Notes: a model not told the origin generated them from the letters alone. A stretch of DNA of 6,094 bases from Bacillota bacterium (GCA_012521315.1 JAAYMP010000093.1:1-6094), one strand, 5' to 3'; shown: positions 1-5,538, counted from the first letter of the stretch. Made by a program: numbers and translations.

Positions 1-67
1 CCCGTAGTCAGATAATTTACGGTTATCTGGTAGAGACTTTCAGGCCATATTCCTGAGATTATACGAG
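1..67 (-). ncRNA. Purine (guanine-class) riboswitch aptamer
   Basis: Read on the minus strand, this is a complete purine aptamer. P1 is CTCGTA (67-62) with TACGGG (6-1), including one G-U pair. J1/2 begins TAATC. P2 is TCAGG (56-52) with CCTGA (44-40) around the loop AATATGG. J2/3 carries GTCTCTACC, with a C at the position of the flipped-out U48. P3 is CAGATAA (29-23) with TTATCTG (15-9) around the loop CCGTAAA. The GG of L2 and CC of L3 can make the family's kissing contact. The specificity base, in GACTACG, is C (plus-strand G7). By the known rule (C74 guanine, U74 adenine) this aptamer should bind guanine or hypoxanthine. The expression platform and regulated gene lie left of the window; a purine salvage, synthesis or uptake gene is inferred. 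P1 may extend past base 1. Confidence 0.93.
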
Positions 68-113
68 TTCGCTTATTCAATTGTAAAGTTTAAAACCGTT
101 TTTCTCGATATTT

Positions 114-142
114 AGAGTAACAGATTTGACGAGCGCTGTCAA
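114..142 (-). promoter_or_regulatory. Candidate leftward promoter for the riboswitch transcript
   Basis: On the minus strand a perfect TTGACA (142-137) is followed after 17 bases by TACTCT (119-114), which matches only three of six -10 positions. TCTAAA (117-112), at 19 bases, is an alternative -10. Initiation near 107 would place the riboswitch about 40 bases into the leader, a sensible distance. The -35 is convincing and the -10 is weak. Confidence 0.4.
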
Positions 143-263
143 GAGAAGAACCCTTGTTTTTTCCTTTGTTCCTGTTAAAAACAGTTAAAAGTTGAGCGGG
201 GGCCGGGCGAGGACGGACGAAACAAGCGGCATCGGCCATGGACAGGGAAATTCCATTATTGCC

Positions 264-292
264 TTGTGAATGCGTTTGGCTTGATGTATAAT
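264..292 (+). promoter_or_regulatory. Sigma-A-type promoter for the downstream membrane-protein gene
   Basis: TTGTGA (264-269) is separated by 17 bases from a perfect TATAAT (287-292). The -35 matches four of six consensus positions. The predicted start, near 299, gives a leader of roughly 208 bases before the TTG start codon at 507. No closer promoter of equal quality was seen. Confidence 0.65.
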
Positions 293-317
293 TTGTTTTG
301 GGTTAGTATCTATAGTA

Positions 318-347
318 TTAAAAAATAGTTTTTAAGGGGACTCCTTA
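318..347 (+). other. Overlapping hairpins in the leader
   Basis: TTAAAAA (318-324) can pair with TTTTTAA (329-335) around ATAG. Alternatively TAAGG (333-337) can pair with CCTTA (343-347) around a five-base loop. The two share bases 333-335, so they are mutually exclusive. The second is followed by a T-rich stretch (CCGTTCTTGTTTT), loosely like a weak terminator. Function is not shown. Confidence 0.3.
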
Positions 348-397
348 CCGTTCTTGTTTTAATCTCCATCAGGCAGAGGGATCATCGGAAATAAGAC

Positions 398-440
398 AGC
401 CGGTTGAGAGGGAAAAGGGAACCTAACCCTCGGCTCTTTC
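398..440 (+). other. GC-rich leader hairpin, possible attenuator
   Basis: AGCCG (398-402) pairs with CGGCT (431-435). Inside, AGGG (409-412) can pair with CCCT (427-430), leaving a six-base bulge. The stem is followed by CTTTCGTT, which is pyrimidine-rich but not a good U-tract. It lies about 70 bases before the start codon and could be a regulatory leader structure or a weak terminator. I recognise no known riboswitch class here. Confidence 0.3.
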
Positions 441-488
441 GTTATTACGCATGTGCAACGAATGAGGATGAGGGATTCCAGCGATGAG

Positions 489-496
489 AAGGAGGT
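489..496 (+). promoter_or_regulatory. Shine-Dalgarno that fixes the TTG start at 507
   Basis: AAGGAGGT is a perfect anti-16S match ending 10 bases before TTG at 507-509. The upstream in-frame GTG (453) and ATGs (462, 468) have no ribosome binding site, and translation from them would have to run across this one. The TTG is therefore the likelier start despite the slightly long spacing. Confidence 0.75.
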
Positions 497-506
497 TAAT
501 TTAAAA

Positions 507-1274
507 TTGGCAAACAATGCTCAAAGTAAAGCGCAAAAACATCCCTTTGGTTTCCTTGGCAAGCAGGTTTTCCATGAGGATGTTTACCGCAGAGTCGGCG
601 GTTATCTTCTTTGCGGCCTACTTCTTTTTGTTGTGGCGTGGGTAATCGGCTACTTTTTATTGGCGGAAGGTTTTCTAAAGAATACGTGGTTGGTGGATAA
701 GATCTTTGGTATTAAAGGTTCGGTCACGTTCGGTACATGGTGGGCCGACCGCTTGGGCGAAACCTTCAAACTCTTCAAGTGGGAGTTCAATACGGAAGAC
801 ACCTTTGGAACCTGGGGTAATGTTCTGTTGGTTACGGTGAAAGTCTTTGCCCATTATTTCCTTTTTGCGCTTTTATTCATTCTTTTGCTGAACCGTTTCA
901 AGGTGGGCCGGGTTTCTTTAGCCCTGTTCTACTTTTTGTTTTATTCGCTCCTCACCGGACTGGTGGTGGGGACCAATTCCTACCCCTATCCGGCGCAGGG
1001 TTTAGTCCGGGTGGGGGCGCTGGTTACCTTCCTCCGTTTCGGGGTCTGGGTCTGGTTTTCCTACGCTTTGCTCTTGGCCTCCACCGTGGACTGGACTTGG
1101 CTGCAGGCCAGCTCCTTTACGGACAGCGCTTGGAAAAAAGAGGGGAAGTTTTGGACCTGGCCGCGGTTGGCCGGTGATACGAAGGAAGTGTTCATCTTCG
1201 GCCTGCTTTTTCTCCTGGTTTCCAGTTTTGCCGAAGCGCGTCTCATCGTCTTTTATGGGCAACACTTTTTTTAA
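507..1274 (+). CDS. Polytopic membrane protein of unknown function
   Basis: I do not recognise this 255-residue protein. After a short polar N-terminus it has about five hydrophobic segments, near residues 30-53, 106-128, 134-154, 169-192 and 226-247. A hydrophilic stretch (54-105) separates the first from the rest, and a shorter Trp-rich one (193-225) precedes the last. It is rich in Phe and Trp, has GTNSYPYP (155-162) between helices three and four, and ends at the membrane with EARLIVFYGQHFF. No signal peptide or catalytic motif is visible. The topology loosely recalls SpoIIM/DUF95 proteins, but I cannot support that homology. The TTG start is chosen for its Shine-Dalgarno; starting at GTG 453 would add 18 residues. 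The gene has its own promoter and terminator and looks monocistronic. The coding region is very likely real; the function is unknown. Confidence 0.8.
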   Translation: MANNAQSKAQKHPFGFLGKQVFHEDVYRRVGGYLLCGLLLFVVAWVIGYFLLAEGFLKNTWLVDKIFGIKGSVTFGTWWADRLGETFKLFKWEFNTEDTFGTWGNVLLVTVKVFAHYFLFALLFILLLNRFKVGRVSLALFYFLFYSLLTGLVVGTNSYPYPAQGLVRVGALVTFLRFGVWVWFSYALLLASTVDWTWLQASSFTDSAWKKEGKFWTWPRLAGDTKEVFIFGLLFLLVSSFAEARLIVFYGQHFF

Positions 1275-1294
1275 TTGATCCTTTGTTCTTGGCG

Positions 1295-1322
1295 GAGCCC
1301 GGCGCATGTCCGGGCTCTTTTT
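1295..1322 (+). terminator. Intrinsic terminator after the membrane-protein gene
   Basis: GAGCCCGG (1295-1302) pairs perfectly with CCGGGCTC (1310-1317) around a seven-base loop, followed by five Ts. It starts 20 bases after the stop codon at 1274, the right place to end that transcript. Confidence 0.88.
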
Positions 1323-1500
1323 GACCGGCTCCGGAAAAAGGAAGCGCCGGAAGGGAAAACAAAGCGGAGAAGGAAAAAGGATACGAAAACGGGGAAACTA
1401 AGTGAGGACCGGGAAGCCGGAAAGGAGCAGGGCCGGACCCCAACCGGACCGGGACCGGAGAGCCAAGGGCGAACCGGGGGGCAAAAAAGGGAAAAGGGGC
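1323..1500 (+). other. Purine-rich, nearly T-free spacer
   Basis: About three quarters of the plus-strand bases in 1321-1500 are purines. Only six are T, and none occurs from 1404 to 1500. ACCGG recurs, with three copies at 1443-1447, 1448-1452 and 1454-1458. An ORF runs through it but would encode a low-complexity Lys/Arg/Glu/Gly chain starting inside the preceding terminator region, so I do not call a gene. No clear promoter for the downstream methyltransferase is visible here. Confidence 0.6.
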
Positions 1501-1507
1501 TGTGGGC

Positions 1508-2122
1508 ATGACGGACCATTACTTTACAGCGGAACCCGGATCCGCCCATCAACCGCGGGAAATTAAGGTCATCCTCCGGGGAAAAGTGTTCCGCCTCACG
1601 ACCGATGCCGGAGTCTTCTCCCGCGACCGGCTGGATTTGGGGACGAAGATCCTGGTGGAAAGCCTTGATCTGGCGGGCGTACGGGCGCCTTTGGATTTGG
1701 GCTGCGGCTACGGTCCCATCGGGTTGGCTATCGCCCGGGAACTGCCGGCGGTTCAAGTTTACATGAGCGACTTGAACCGGCGGGCTACGGAGTTGACCGC
1801 CGAAAATGCGGTCCTAAACGGGATTACGAATGTCGTCATCAAGCAAGGGGACGGTTTGGCGCCGTGGCGGGATCTTTACAAGACCGGTTTCCGCTTCGAC
1901 CTGGTGGCGATCAATCCCCCGCTCCGGGCCGGGAAAGAAACGGTGCTGCGGCTTTTTACCGAAGCTTGGGACTTCCTGGCGCCGGCGGGGCAGTTGTGGA
2001 CGGTGATCCGGACCAGCCAGGGGGCCAAAACTTACCTGCGCGAACTGCAGAGGATTTTCCCGGCGGCGGAGACGGCGGCGATTAAAAGCGGGTACCGCGT
2101 GCTGCGCGCGCGGAGGGGATAG
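1508..2122 (+). CDS. Class I SAM methyltransferase, YbxB/RsmC-like
   Basis: This 204-residue protein is a small MTS-domain methyltransferase, the family of RsmC-type 16S rRNA guanine-N2 methyltransferases and Bacillus YbxB. The family opening (MTDHYFTAEP) is followed by DAGVFSRDRLDLGT (33-46). Next comes the SAM-binding motif I, LDLGCGYGPIG (62-72), and the acidic residue after strand two, D88 in YMSDLN. The catalytic-type motif IV is NPPL (136-139), followed by RAGKE. The length matches the single-domain family rather than two-domain E. coli RsmC. ATG 1508 is preferred over GTG 1502 because AAGGGG (1494-1499) lies eight bases before it and the N-terminus then matches the family. RNA methylation is inferred from the family; the exact target base cannot be read from sequence. 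No strong terminator follows; tRNA genes begin about 70 bases on. Confidence 0.9.
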   Translation: MTDHYFTAEPGSAHQPREIKVILRGKVFRLTTDAGVFSRDRLDLGTKILVESLDLAGVRAPLDLGCGYGPIGLAIARELPAVQVYMSDLNRRATELTAENAVLNGITNVVIKQGDGLAPWRDLYKTGFRFDLVAINPPLRAGKETVLRLFTEAWDFLAPAGQLWTVIRTSQGAKTYLRELQRIFPAAETAAIKSGYRVLRARRG

Positions 2123-2149
2123 GCCAACGGCCCGACGAAAATTGCGCCC

Positions 2150-2178
2150 TTGACGGAAAGCGGGTAATGACTTATACT
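2150..2178 (+). promoter_or_regulatory. Promoter of tRNA-Pro
   Basis: TTGACG (2150-2155), 17 bases, TATACT (2173-2178). Each box matches five of six consensus positions. The predicted start is about eight bases before the mature tRNA at 2193. Confidence 0.75.
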
Positions 2179-2192
2179 TATATATGCTGTAG

Positions 2193-2269
2193 CGGGGTGT
2201 AGCGCAGCTTGGCAGCGCGTCTGCTTTGGGAGCAGAAGGCCCAGGGTTCAAATCCCTGCACCCCGACCA
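2193..2269 (+). tRNA. tRNA-Pro (anticodon UGG)
   Basis: A full cloverleaf of 77 bases. The acceptor stem is CGGGGTG (2193-2199) with CACCCCG (2259-2265), then A and an encoded CCA. The anticodon stem TCTGC/GCAGA encloses the loop TTTGGGA, with anticodon TGG at 2227-2229. The T arm is CAGGG-TTCAAAT-CCCTG. All conserved positions look intact, so it should read proline CCN codons. Confidence 0.97.
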
Positions 2270-2300
2270 GTCCTGAAAATCAACTCTCCAGTCCTGAAAA
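2267..2300 (+). repeat. 13-bp direct repeat at the tRNA-Pro 3' end
   Basis: CCAGTCCTGAAAA occurs at 2267-2279 and again at 2288-2300, 21 bases apart. The first copy includes the CCA end of tRNA-Pro. It may be a small tandem duplication or a remnant of a recombination site. No integrase or element boundary is visible. Confidence 0.7.
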
Positions 2301-2309
2301 CAAACCCTC

Positions 2310-2339
2310 TTGACAGGGGATTTGCGGATCAATTATAAT
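2310..2339 (+). promoter_or_regulatory. Promoter of tRNA-Gly
   Basis: A perfect TTGACA (2310-2315) and a perfect TATAAT (2334-2339) are separated by 18 bases. The predicted start is near 2346, about ten bases before the mature tRNA. This makes tRNA-Gly independent of tRNA-Pro. Confidence 0.85.
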
Positions 2340-2356
2340 TAATTGTTGTTAAAACT

Positions 2357-2432
2357 GCGGGAATAGCTCAGGTGGTAGAGCGTCAGCCTTCCAAGCTGAA
2401 TGCCGCGGGTTCGAGTCCCGTTTCCCGCTCCA
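2357..2432 (+). tRNA. tRNA-Gly (anticodon UCC)
   Basis: A full cloverleaf of 76 bases. The acceptor stem is GCGGGAA (2357-2363) with TTCCCGC (2422-2428), then T and an encoded CCA. The anticodon stem TCAGC/GCTGA encloses CTTCCAA, with anticodon TCC at 2390-2392. The T arm contains GGTTCGAGTCC. It should read glycine GGA and GGG codons. Confidence 0.97.
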
Positions 2433-2441
2433 GAAAAGCAC

Positions 2442-2476
2442 AAGAGACTTTACTGTTCACGGTAAAGTCTTTTTTT
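2442..2476 (+). terminator. Intrinsic terminator of the tRNA unit
   Basis: AGACTTTACTG (2445-2455) pairs with CGGTAAAGTCT (2460-2470), with one T-G pair, around the tetraloop TTCA. Seven consecutive Ts (2470-2476) follow. It begins about ten bases after tRNA-Gly and should separate the tRNA unit from the Sec operon. Confidence 0.92.
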
Positions 2477-2491
2477 GTTTCCTTGGCAAGC

Positions 2492-2504
2492 CGACCGGCG
2501 GTCG
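2492..2504. repeat. Short palindrome CGACCG-g-CGGTCG
   Basis: Two perfect six-base arms surround a single G. The loop is too small for a good RNA hairpin, so if functional it would be a DNA-binding site. It lies about 70 bases upstream of the Sec operon -35 box. No other copy was noticed in the window, so it may be chance. Confidence 0.3.
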
Positions 2505-2574
2505 TGAGGGGACAGGGGGTGACAATTAGTTCCTCCACCACCGGAAGCTTCTTGTGACGATAATTGACAATAAA

Positions 2575-2604
2575 TTGACAAACATGAAGGGAAAAGCTTA
2601 TAAT
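2575..2604 (+). promoter_or_regulatory. Promoter of the small ORF-secD-secF operon
   Basis: A perfect TTGACA (2575-2580) and a perfect TATAAT (2599-2604) are separated by 18 bases. Initiation near 2611 gives a short leader of about 30 bases to the 44-residue ORF. A second TTGACAA sits 11 bases upstream (2564-2570), making a tandem AATTGACAA repeat. Strong, probably constitutive expression is inferred. Confidence 0.88.
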
Positions 2605-2641
2605 GTACTAAGGTTGTCCAAAAGAGGAAGGAGGAGCGTCC

Positions 2642-2776
2642 ATGGGTGAAACGTTTGTGGTAACGCTTTTAGTGGTTCTTTTTTTTGGCTTTTTTACCCT
2701 GATCAGCAACAAAGCCGACCAAGAAGTGGATCGTTACTATGAGGAGAAAAGGAAAGCCGGGACAAGATCCCGTTAA
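2642..2776 (+). CDS. 44-residue single-span membrane protein upstream of secD
   Basis: I do not recognise the family. ATG is preceded by AAGGAGG (2628-2634) seven bases away, an excellent site, and the gene is first behind a near-perfect promoter, so translation is likely. Residues 5-21 (FVVTLLVVLFFGFFTLI) form one transmembrane helix. The remainder, from SNKADQEVDRYYEEK to the basic end RSR, is a short, highly charged tail that should lie in the cytosol. It ends 49 bases before secD in the same direction. Many bacteria place yajC, a one-helix SecDF partner, immediately upstream of secD. This protein has a similar one-helix-plus-tail layout but is about half the usual YajC length and shows no YajC signature I can identify. 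A role as a Sec accessory subunit is inference from position only. Confidence 0.8.
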   Translation: MGETFVVTLLVVLFFGFFTLISNKADQEVDRYYEEKRKAGTRSR

Positions 2777-2825
2777 GATGCGGTGAATAAATTATTTATT
2801 TTAGGAAGGAAAAGGAGGAGTTCCA

Positions 2826-4370
2826 GTGCGACGGGACTTGCGGCGGAAGATATGGTTCATTCTGATCCTGGTCGTTGCGGTTGGGGTCTATACCATTCTT
2901 CCTATTTTTAGCCCGCCTTTAAAACAGTTGTTTTTCCGGGGAAATGACCCGATCCGCCGCGGTTTGGACCTGAAGGGTGGCATGGAAGTCATTCTGGCCC
3001 CCGACTACCGGGTGGAGGTACGGGTCTTGACCGAGGTAGAAAAGTATGCCAAGAAAGCCGTGGCCGGCTTGGGGATTGGTGAACCGGCCGTCAGCCTTTT
3101 AGGAATAGCCAATGATAATAACCGTTACGAAGGATTGGCTTTGAAGTTTGCTTCGGCGGCCGAAGCCCAGCAGGTCCTGGTTGCCGGGGTGATTAAGACT
3201 AATCTGACCTGGCGTTCGGGGATCGAAGAGAAAAAATTAAAGCTCAACGTCGGTGTTGACCAGGCGGACCCCACGGTGCTGCGGGTGGCGGTCCAGGAAG
3301 ACCCGGCCACCTTCCCGGCGGACGCTTTATACCAGGTGAAAGTGATTATTGAAAACCGGATCAATGCCTCCGGTTTGGCTGAAACGGTGGTCCGCCTGGA
3401 TCAGGCCAAAGGCCGGATTGAAGTACAGCTTCCGGGGGTCCGCTCCCAGGAGGAGGCGGAGCGCCTGATCAAATCCACGGGCCGTTTAAACTTCCGCCTC
3501 GACGACAAGATTGTGCTGTACGGGAACGATCTGGAAGCGGCGGAAGCCGGCTTTAGCCAGCAAACCGGCGCTCCCGTTATTAACCTGCGTTTCGGCAAGG
3601 AAGGGGCCCGCCGTTTTGAACAGATTACCAGGGAACATGTTAATGAGATACTCGCCATCTACTTGGACGAGGAGTTGTTGATGGCTCCGTACATTGCCGA
3701 GCCGATCCCCAACGGAGAAGCTCAGATCACGATGGGGTCCGGAGCCACCATTCAACAGGCCAAAGATTACGCCATCTTAATGAAATCCGGCGCGCTACCC
3801 CTTTCGCTGCGCTCCGTCATGACCACCCAAGTGGCACCGACCCTGGGGACGGAAACGGTTAAATTGAGTTTAATCGCCGGGGTATTCGGCATTATTCTGG
3901 TCTTCATCATGATGATTGCTTTTTACGGGCGCATGGGGGTCGTCGCTGATCTGGCGTTGGTTATCTATACGATTCTGGTCCTCGGTGCGATTGCCATTTT
4001 CCGCGGGGTCCTCACCCTGCCCGGGATTGCCGGTTTAATCCTGGGGATCGGGATGGCGGTGGACGCCAACGTGATTATCTTTGAGCGGATCAAGGATGAA
4101 GTCCGTTTGGGCAGGGGCATCCATTCCGCTTTGGAGGCCGGTTTTGACCGCGCTTACGTTACCATTCTGGACTCGAATATCACAACTTTGATCGCGGCCT
4201 TTGTGTTGTACGCTTTTGGCAGCGGGGCGGTGAAAGGGTTTGCGGTTACCCTCTCCATCAGTATCCTGGCCAGTATGTTTACGGCGCTGTATGTCAGCAA
4301 GACGTTCCTGTCGATCTGGGTTGAAAAAGCACCGGACCGGTTTCTCACGAAATACGTGGTGAGGGGGTGA
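2826..4370 (+). CDS. secD: SecD, protein translocase subunit
   Basis: SecD is an RND-type membrane protein that, with SecF, uses the proton gradient to draw translocating proteins out of the SecYEG channel on the outer face of the membrane. The 514 residues start with TM1 (9-28), then the family motif RRGLDLKGGMEVIL (44-57). A large extracytoplasmic P1 region follows, including QLPGV (201-205) and FRLDD. SGALPLSL (321-328) precedes the five-helix block (about 345-500). The fourth helix holds GMAVDANVIIFERIKDE (409-425); its Asp413 matches the essential proton-carrying Asp of the VDANV motif. The protein is somewhat shorter than E. coli SecD (615 residues, from memory), with a smaller periplasmic region as in other Gram-positive bacteria. 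GTG is chosen because AAAGGAGGAG (2811-2820) lies just upstream. The stop overlaps the secF region in a GTGA junction. Confidence 0.97.
   Translation: MRRDLRRKIWFILILVVAVGVYTILPIFSPPLKQLFFRGNDPIRRGLDLKGGMEVILAPDYRVEVRVLTEVEKYAKKAVAGLGIGEPAVSLLGIANDNNRYEGLALKFASAAEAQQVLVAGVIKTNLTWRSGIEEKKLKLNVGVDQADPTVLRVAVQEDPATFPADALYQVKVIIENRINASGLAETVVRLDQAKGRIEVQLPGVRSQEEAERLIKSTGRLNFRLDDKIVLYGNDLEAAEAGFSQQTGAPVINLRFGKEGARRFEQITREHVNEILAIYLDEELLMAPYIAEPIPNGEAQITMGSGATIQQAKDYAILMKSGALPLSLRSVMTTQVAPTLGTETVKLSLIAGVFGIILVFIMMIAFYGRMGVVADLALVIYTILVLGAIAIFRGVLTLPGIAGLILGIGMAVDANVIIFERIKDEVRLGRGIHSALEAGFDRAYVTILDSNITTLIAAFVLYAFGSGAVKGFAVTLSISILASMFTALYVSKTFLSIWVEKAPDRFLTKYVVRG
4361..4367 (+). promoter_or_regulatory. 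Shine-Dalgarno deciding the secF start
   Basis: GAGGGGG lies in the last codons of secD, eight bases before ATG 4376. It is far too close to GTG 4367, which overlaps the secD stop as GTGA. This favours ATG 4376, although the GTG with four-base overlap remains possible by translational coupling. Confidence 0.5.
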
Positions 4371-4375
4371 AGCGG

Positions 4376-5317
4376 ATGAATTTGATGAGATACAAGAAAC
4401 AGTTCATATTGGTCTCCGTGGCGGCCATGGTCTTGAGCATTGTCGCTTGGGCGGTGAAGGGACTCAACTTCGGGATTGAATTTACCGGGGGAACCAGTAT
4501 CCGTTACCCCCTTGCCGAAAAAGTCACCTCGGCGGAGGTCTGGGCGGCACTGGACACGCCGGAAATCCAAGCTTTGGATCTGGAGCTCAGTCCGCCGCAA
4601 CCCTACAGTTATTTTGATGCGGAGAGCGGAACGCAAAAACACGGCGTTTTAATTCAAACCCGTTTTATTACCCAGGAGGAAGAGGAAAAGATCCTCAGCG
4701 CCCTCGGGGCGGCCTTCGGTCAACTGGAAGCCGATTCCGCCTTACAGATCAACCAGGTGGAGCCGATCATCGGGAAAGAGATGTTGCTGAACGCTTTTTA
4801 CGCGGTGCTGATCGCCTGGGTGTTGATGCTCATCTATATCGCCATCCGGTTCGAGTTCAAGTCGGGCGTGGTCAGCCTGGTGGCGTTGAGCCATGACGTG
4901 CTCTGCATTATCGGCGTCTTTGCCCTCCTGGGCAAGGAGGTTGATCTGAGCTTCGTCGCGGCGGCGCTTACGATCATCGGTTATTCCATCAACAACACGA
5001 TCGTTATTTTCGACTGCATCCGGGAGAACCTGCGGCTCAAACAACGGACGGAGACCTATGCCGAAGTGGTTAATCTGTCTCTCCTGCAAAGCATGCGGCG
5101 GTGTTTGAACACTGCGCTCTCCACGATTCTGGCGGTTTTGACCCTTTACCTGTTCGGCGGTCCGTCCCTCCGCGATTTTATGCTCGCCCTGATCATCGGC
5201 TTGACGGTGGGCACCTATTCCAGTGCCTTCTTGGCCGCCCCGCTCTGGGCGATCTGGAAAACCGCCGAGGAGAAGAAAGGGCCGGGCGGCCGCCTGGCGG
5301 TGGCCAAAGGAAACTAG
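4376..5317 (+). CDS. secF: SecF, protein translocase subunit
   Basis: SecF is the partner of SecD in the proton-driven export motor. From ATG 4376 it has 313 residues: TM1 (9-28), the signature LNFGIEFTGGTSIRYPL (30-46), an extracytoplasmic domain to about 130 with VEPIIGKEM near its end, then five helices (about 140-290). YLFGGPSLRDF (258-268) is the usual late motif. The helix-four motif, normally GYSxNDTxVxxDRxRE, reads GYSINNTIVIFDCIRE here. Asn207 (codon 4994-4996) replaces the Asp that corresponds to the proton-relay residue (E. coli D213 by my recollection), and Cys214 replaces the following Arg. The helix-five Arg region is kept as RR (241-242). No frameshift is seen and the protein is otherwise full length, so it looks functional. 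It is co-transcribed with secD, and GTG 4367 is an alternative start. Confidence 0.96.
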   Translation: MNLMRYKKQFILVSVAAMVLSIVAWAVKGLNFGIEFTGGTSIRYPLAEKVTSAEVWAALDTPEIQALDLELSPPQPYSYFDAESGTQKHGVLIQTRFITQEEEEKILSALGAAFGQLEADSALQINQVEPIIGKEMLLNAFYAVLIAWVLMLIYIAIRFEFKSGVVSLVALSHDVLCIIGVFALLGKEVDLSFVAAALTIIGYSINNTIVIFDCIRENLRLKQRTETYAEVVNLSLLQSMRRCLNTALSTILAVLTLYLFGGPSLRDFMLALIIGLTVGTYSSAFLAAPLWAIWKTAEEKKGPGGRLAVAKGN

Positions 5318-5333
5318 ACTTGCGGTTTTTGCG

Positions 5334-5367
5334 AACCCCTTCCTTTTTACGGGAGGGGTTTCTTGTT
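5334..5367 (+). terminator. Intrinsic terminator after secF
   Basis: AACCCCTTCC (5334-5343) pairs with GGGAGGGGTT (5351-5360), with one T-G pair, around a seven-base loop. TCTTGTT follows. It sits 17 bases after the secF stop. The interrupted T-tract may allow some read-through into the LapA-recJ unit. Confidence 0.8.
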
Positions 5368-5538
5368 AAGGGGGGGCTTTTCCCCTGCGTCCCGTTGGGG
5401 CTTTTCCTATGCGCTCCACGCCGGTTTGGTTTTGCGTTTCGGGAAGGATAAAAGGACCGGGGGAAGCGGGAGGAGATGCCCGTTCCGTGCCGAAGTCTTA
5501 TCTTTATATTACTTTTTTCAGAACGAGCGGCGAAGCGG

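Larger units (their letters stand above)
68..506. other. Gene-free divergent intergenic region
   Basis: No ORF here has both a ribosome binding site and a convincing protein. The left part carries the minus-strand promoter for the riboswitch leader. Bases 143-263 show nothing I can name beyond a GC-rich patch near 195-240. From 264 on lie a plus-strand promoter and the leader of the following membrane-protein gene. The region therefore separates two divergent transcription units. Confidence 0.7.

Noticed and set aside
3..56. Possible 3' end of an upstream plus-strand gene ending in TGA at 54-56
   Set aside because: The bases are fully explained by the minus-strand riboswitch, and the 17-residue peptide has no recognisable character.
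20..80. tRNA-like text on the plus strand (TGGTAGAG, then GAGTTCG)
   Set aside because: No acceptor or T stem pairs and the anticodon loop is wrong. The same bases read on the minus strand make a complete purine riboswitch.
58..87. Minus-strand TTTACA - 18 - TATAAT promoter
   Set aside because: The TATAAT is the conserved P1-J1/2 segment of the purine aptamer; starting there would cut off the riboswitch.
238..291. A 17-codon ORF beginning ATG at 238
   Set aside because: It has no Shine-Dalgarno and runs into the -10 box of the promoter at 264-292.
1275..1511. A 78-residue plus-strand ORF
   Set aside because: It starts immediately after the previous stop, runs through a terminator hairpin, has no ribosome binding site and encodes low-complexity basic sequence from the purine-rich spacer.
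1271..1756. A long minus-strand ORF antisense to the spacer and methyltransferase start
   Set aside because: It has biased composition from the purine-rich tract, no conserved motif, and overlaps a well-supported gene.
1814..2332. A 172-residue minus-strand ORF
   Set aside because: It runs antisense through the methyltransferase and across tRNA-Pro; it is a shadow frame.
2372..2557. A 61-residue plus-strand ORF
   Set aside because: It begins inside tRNA-Gly and passes through its terminator.
5389..5405. Second terminator-like hairpin (GTCCC-GTT-GGGGC then TTTT)
   Set aside because: Only five pairs including one wobble and a short T-run; the hairpin at 5334-5367 explains termination better.
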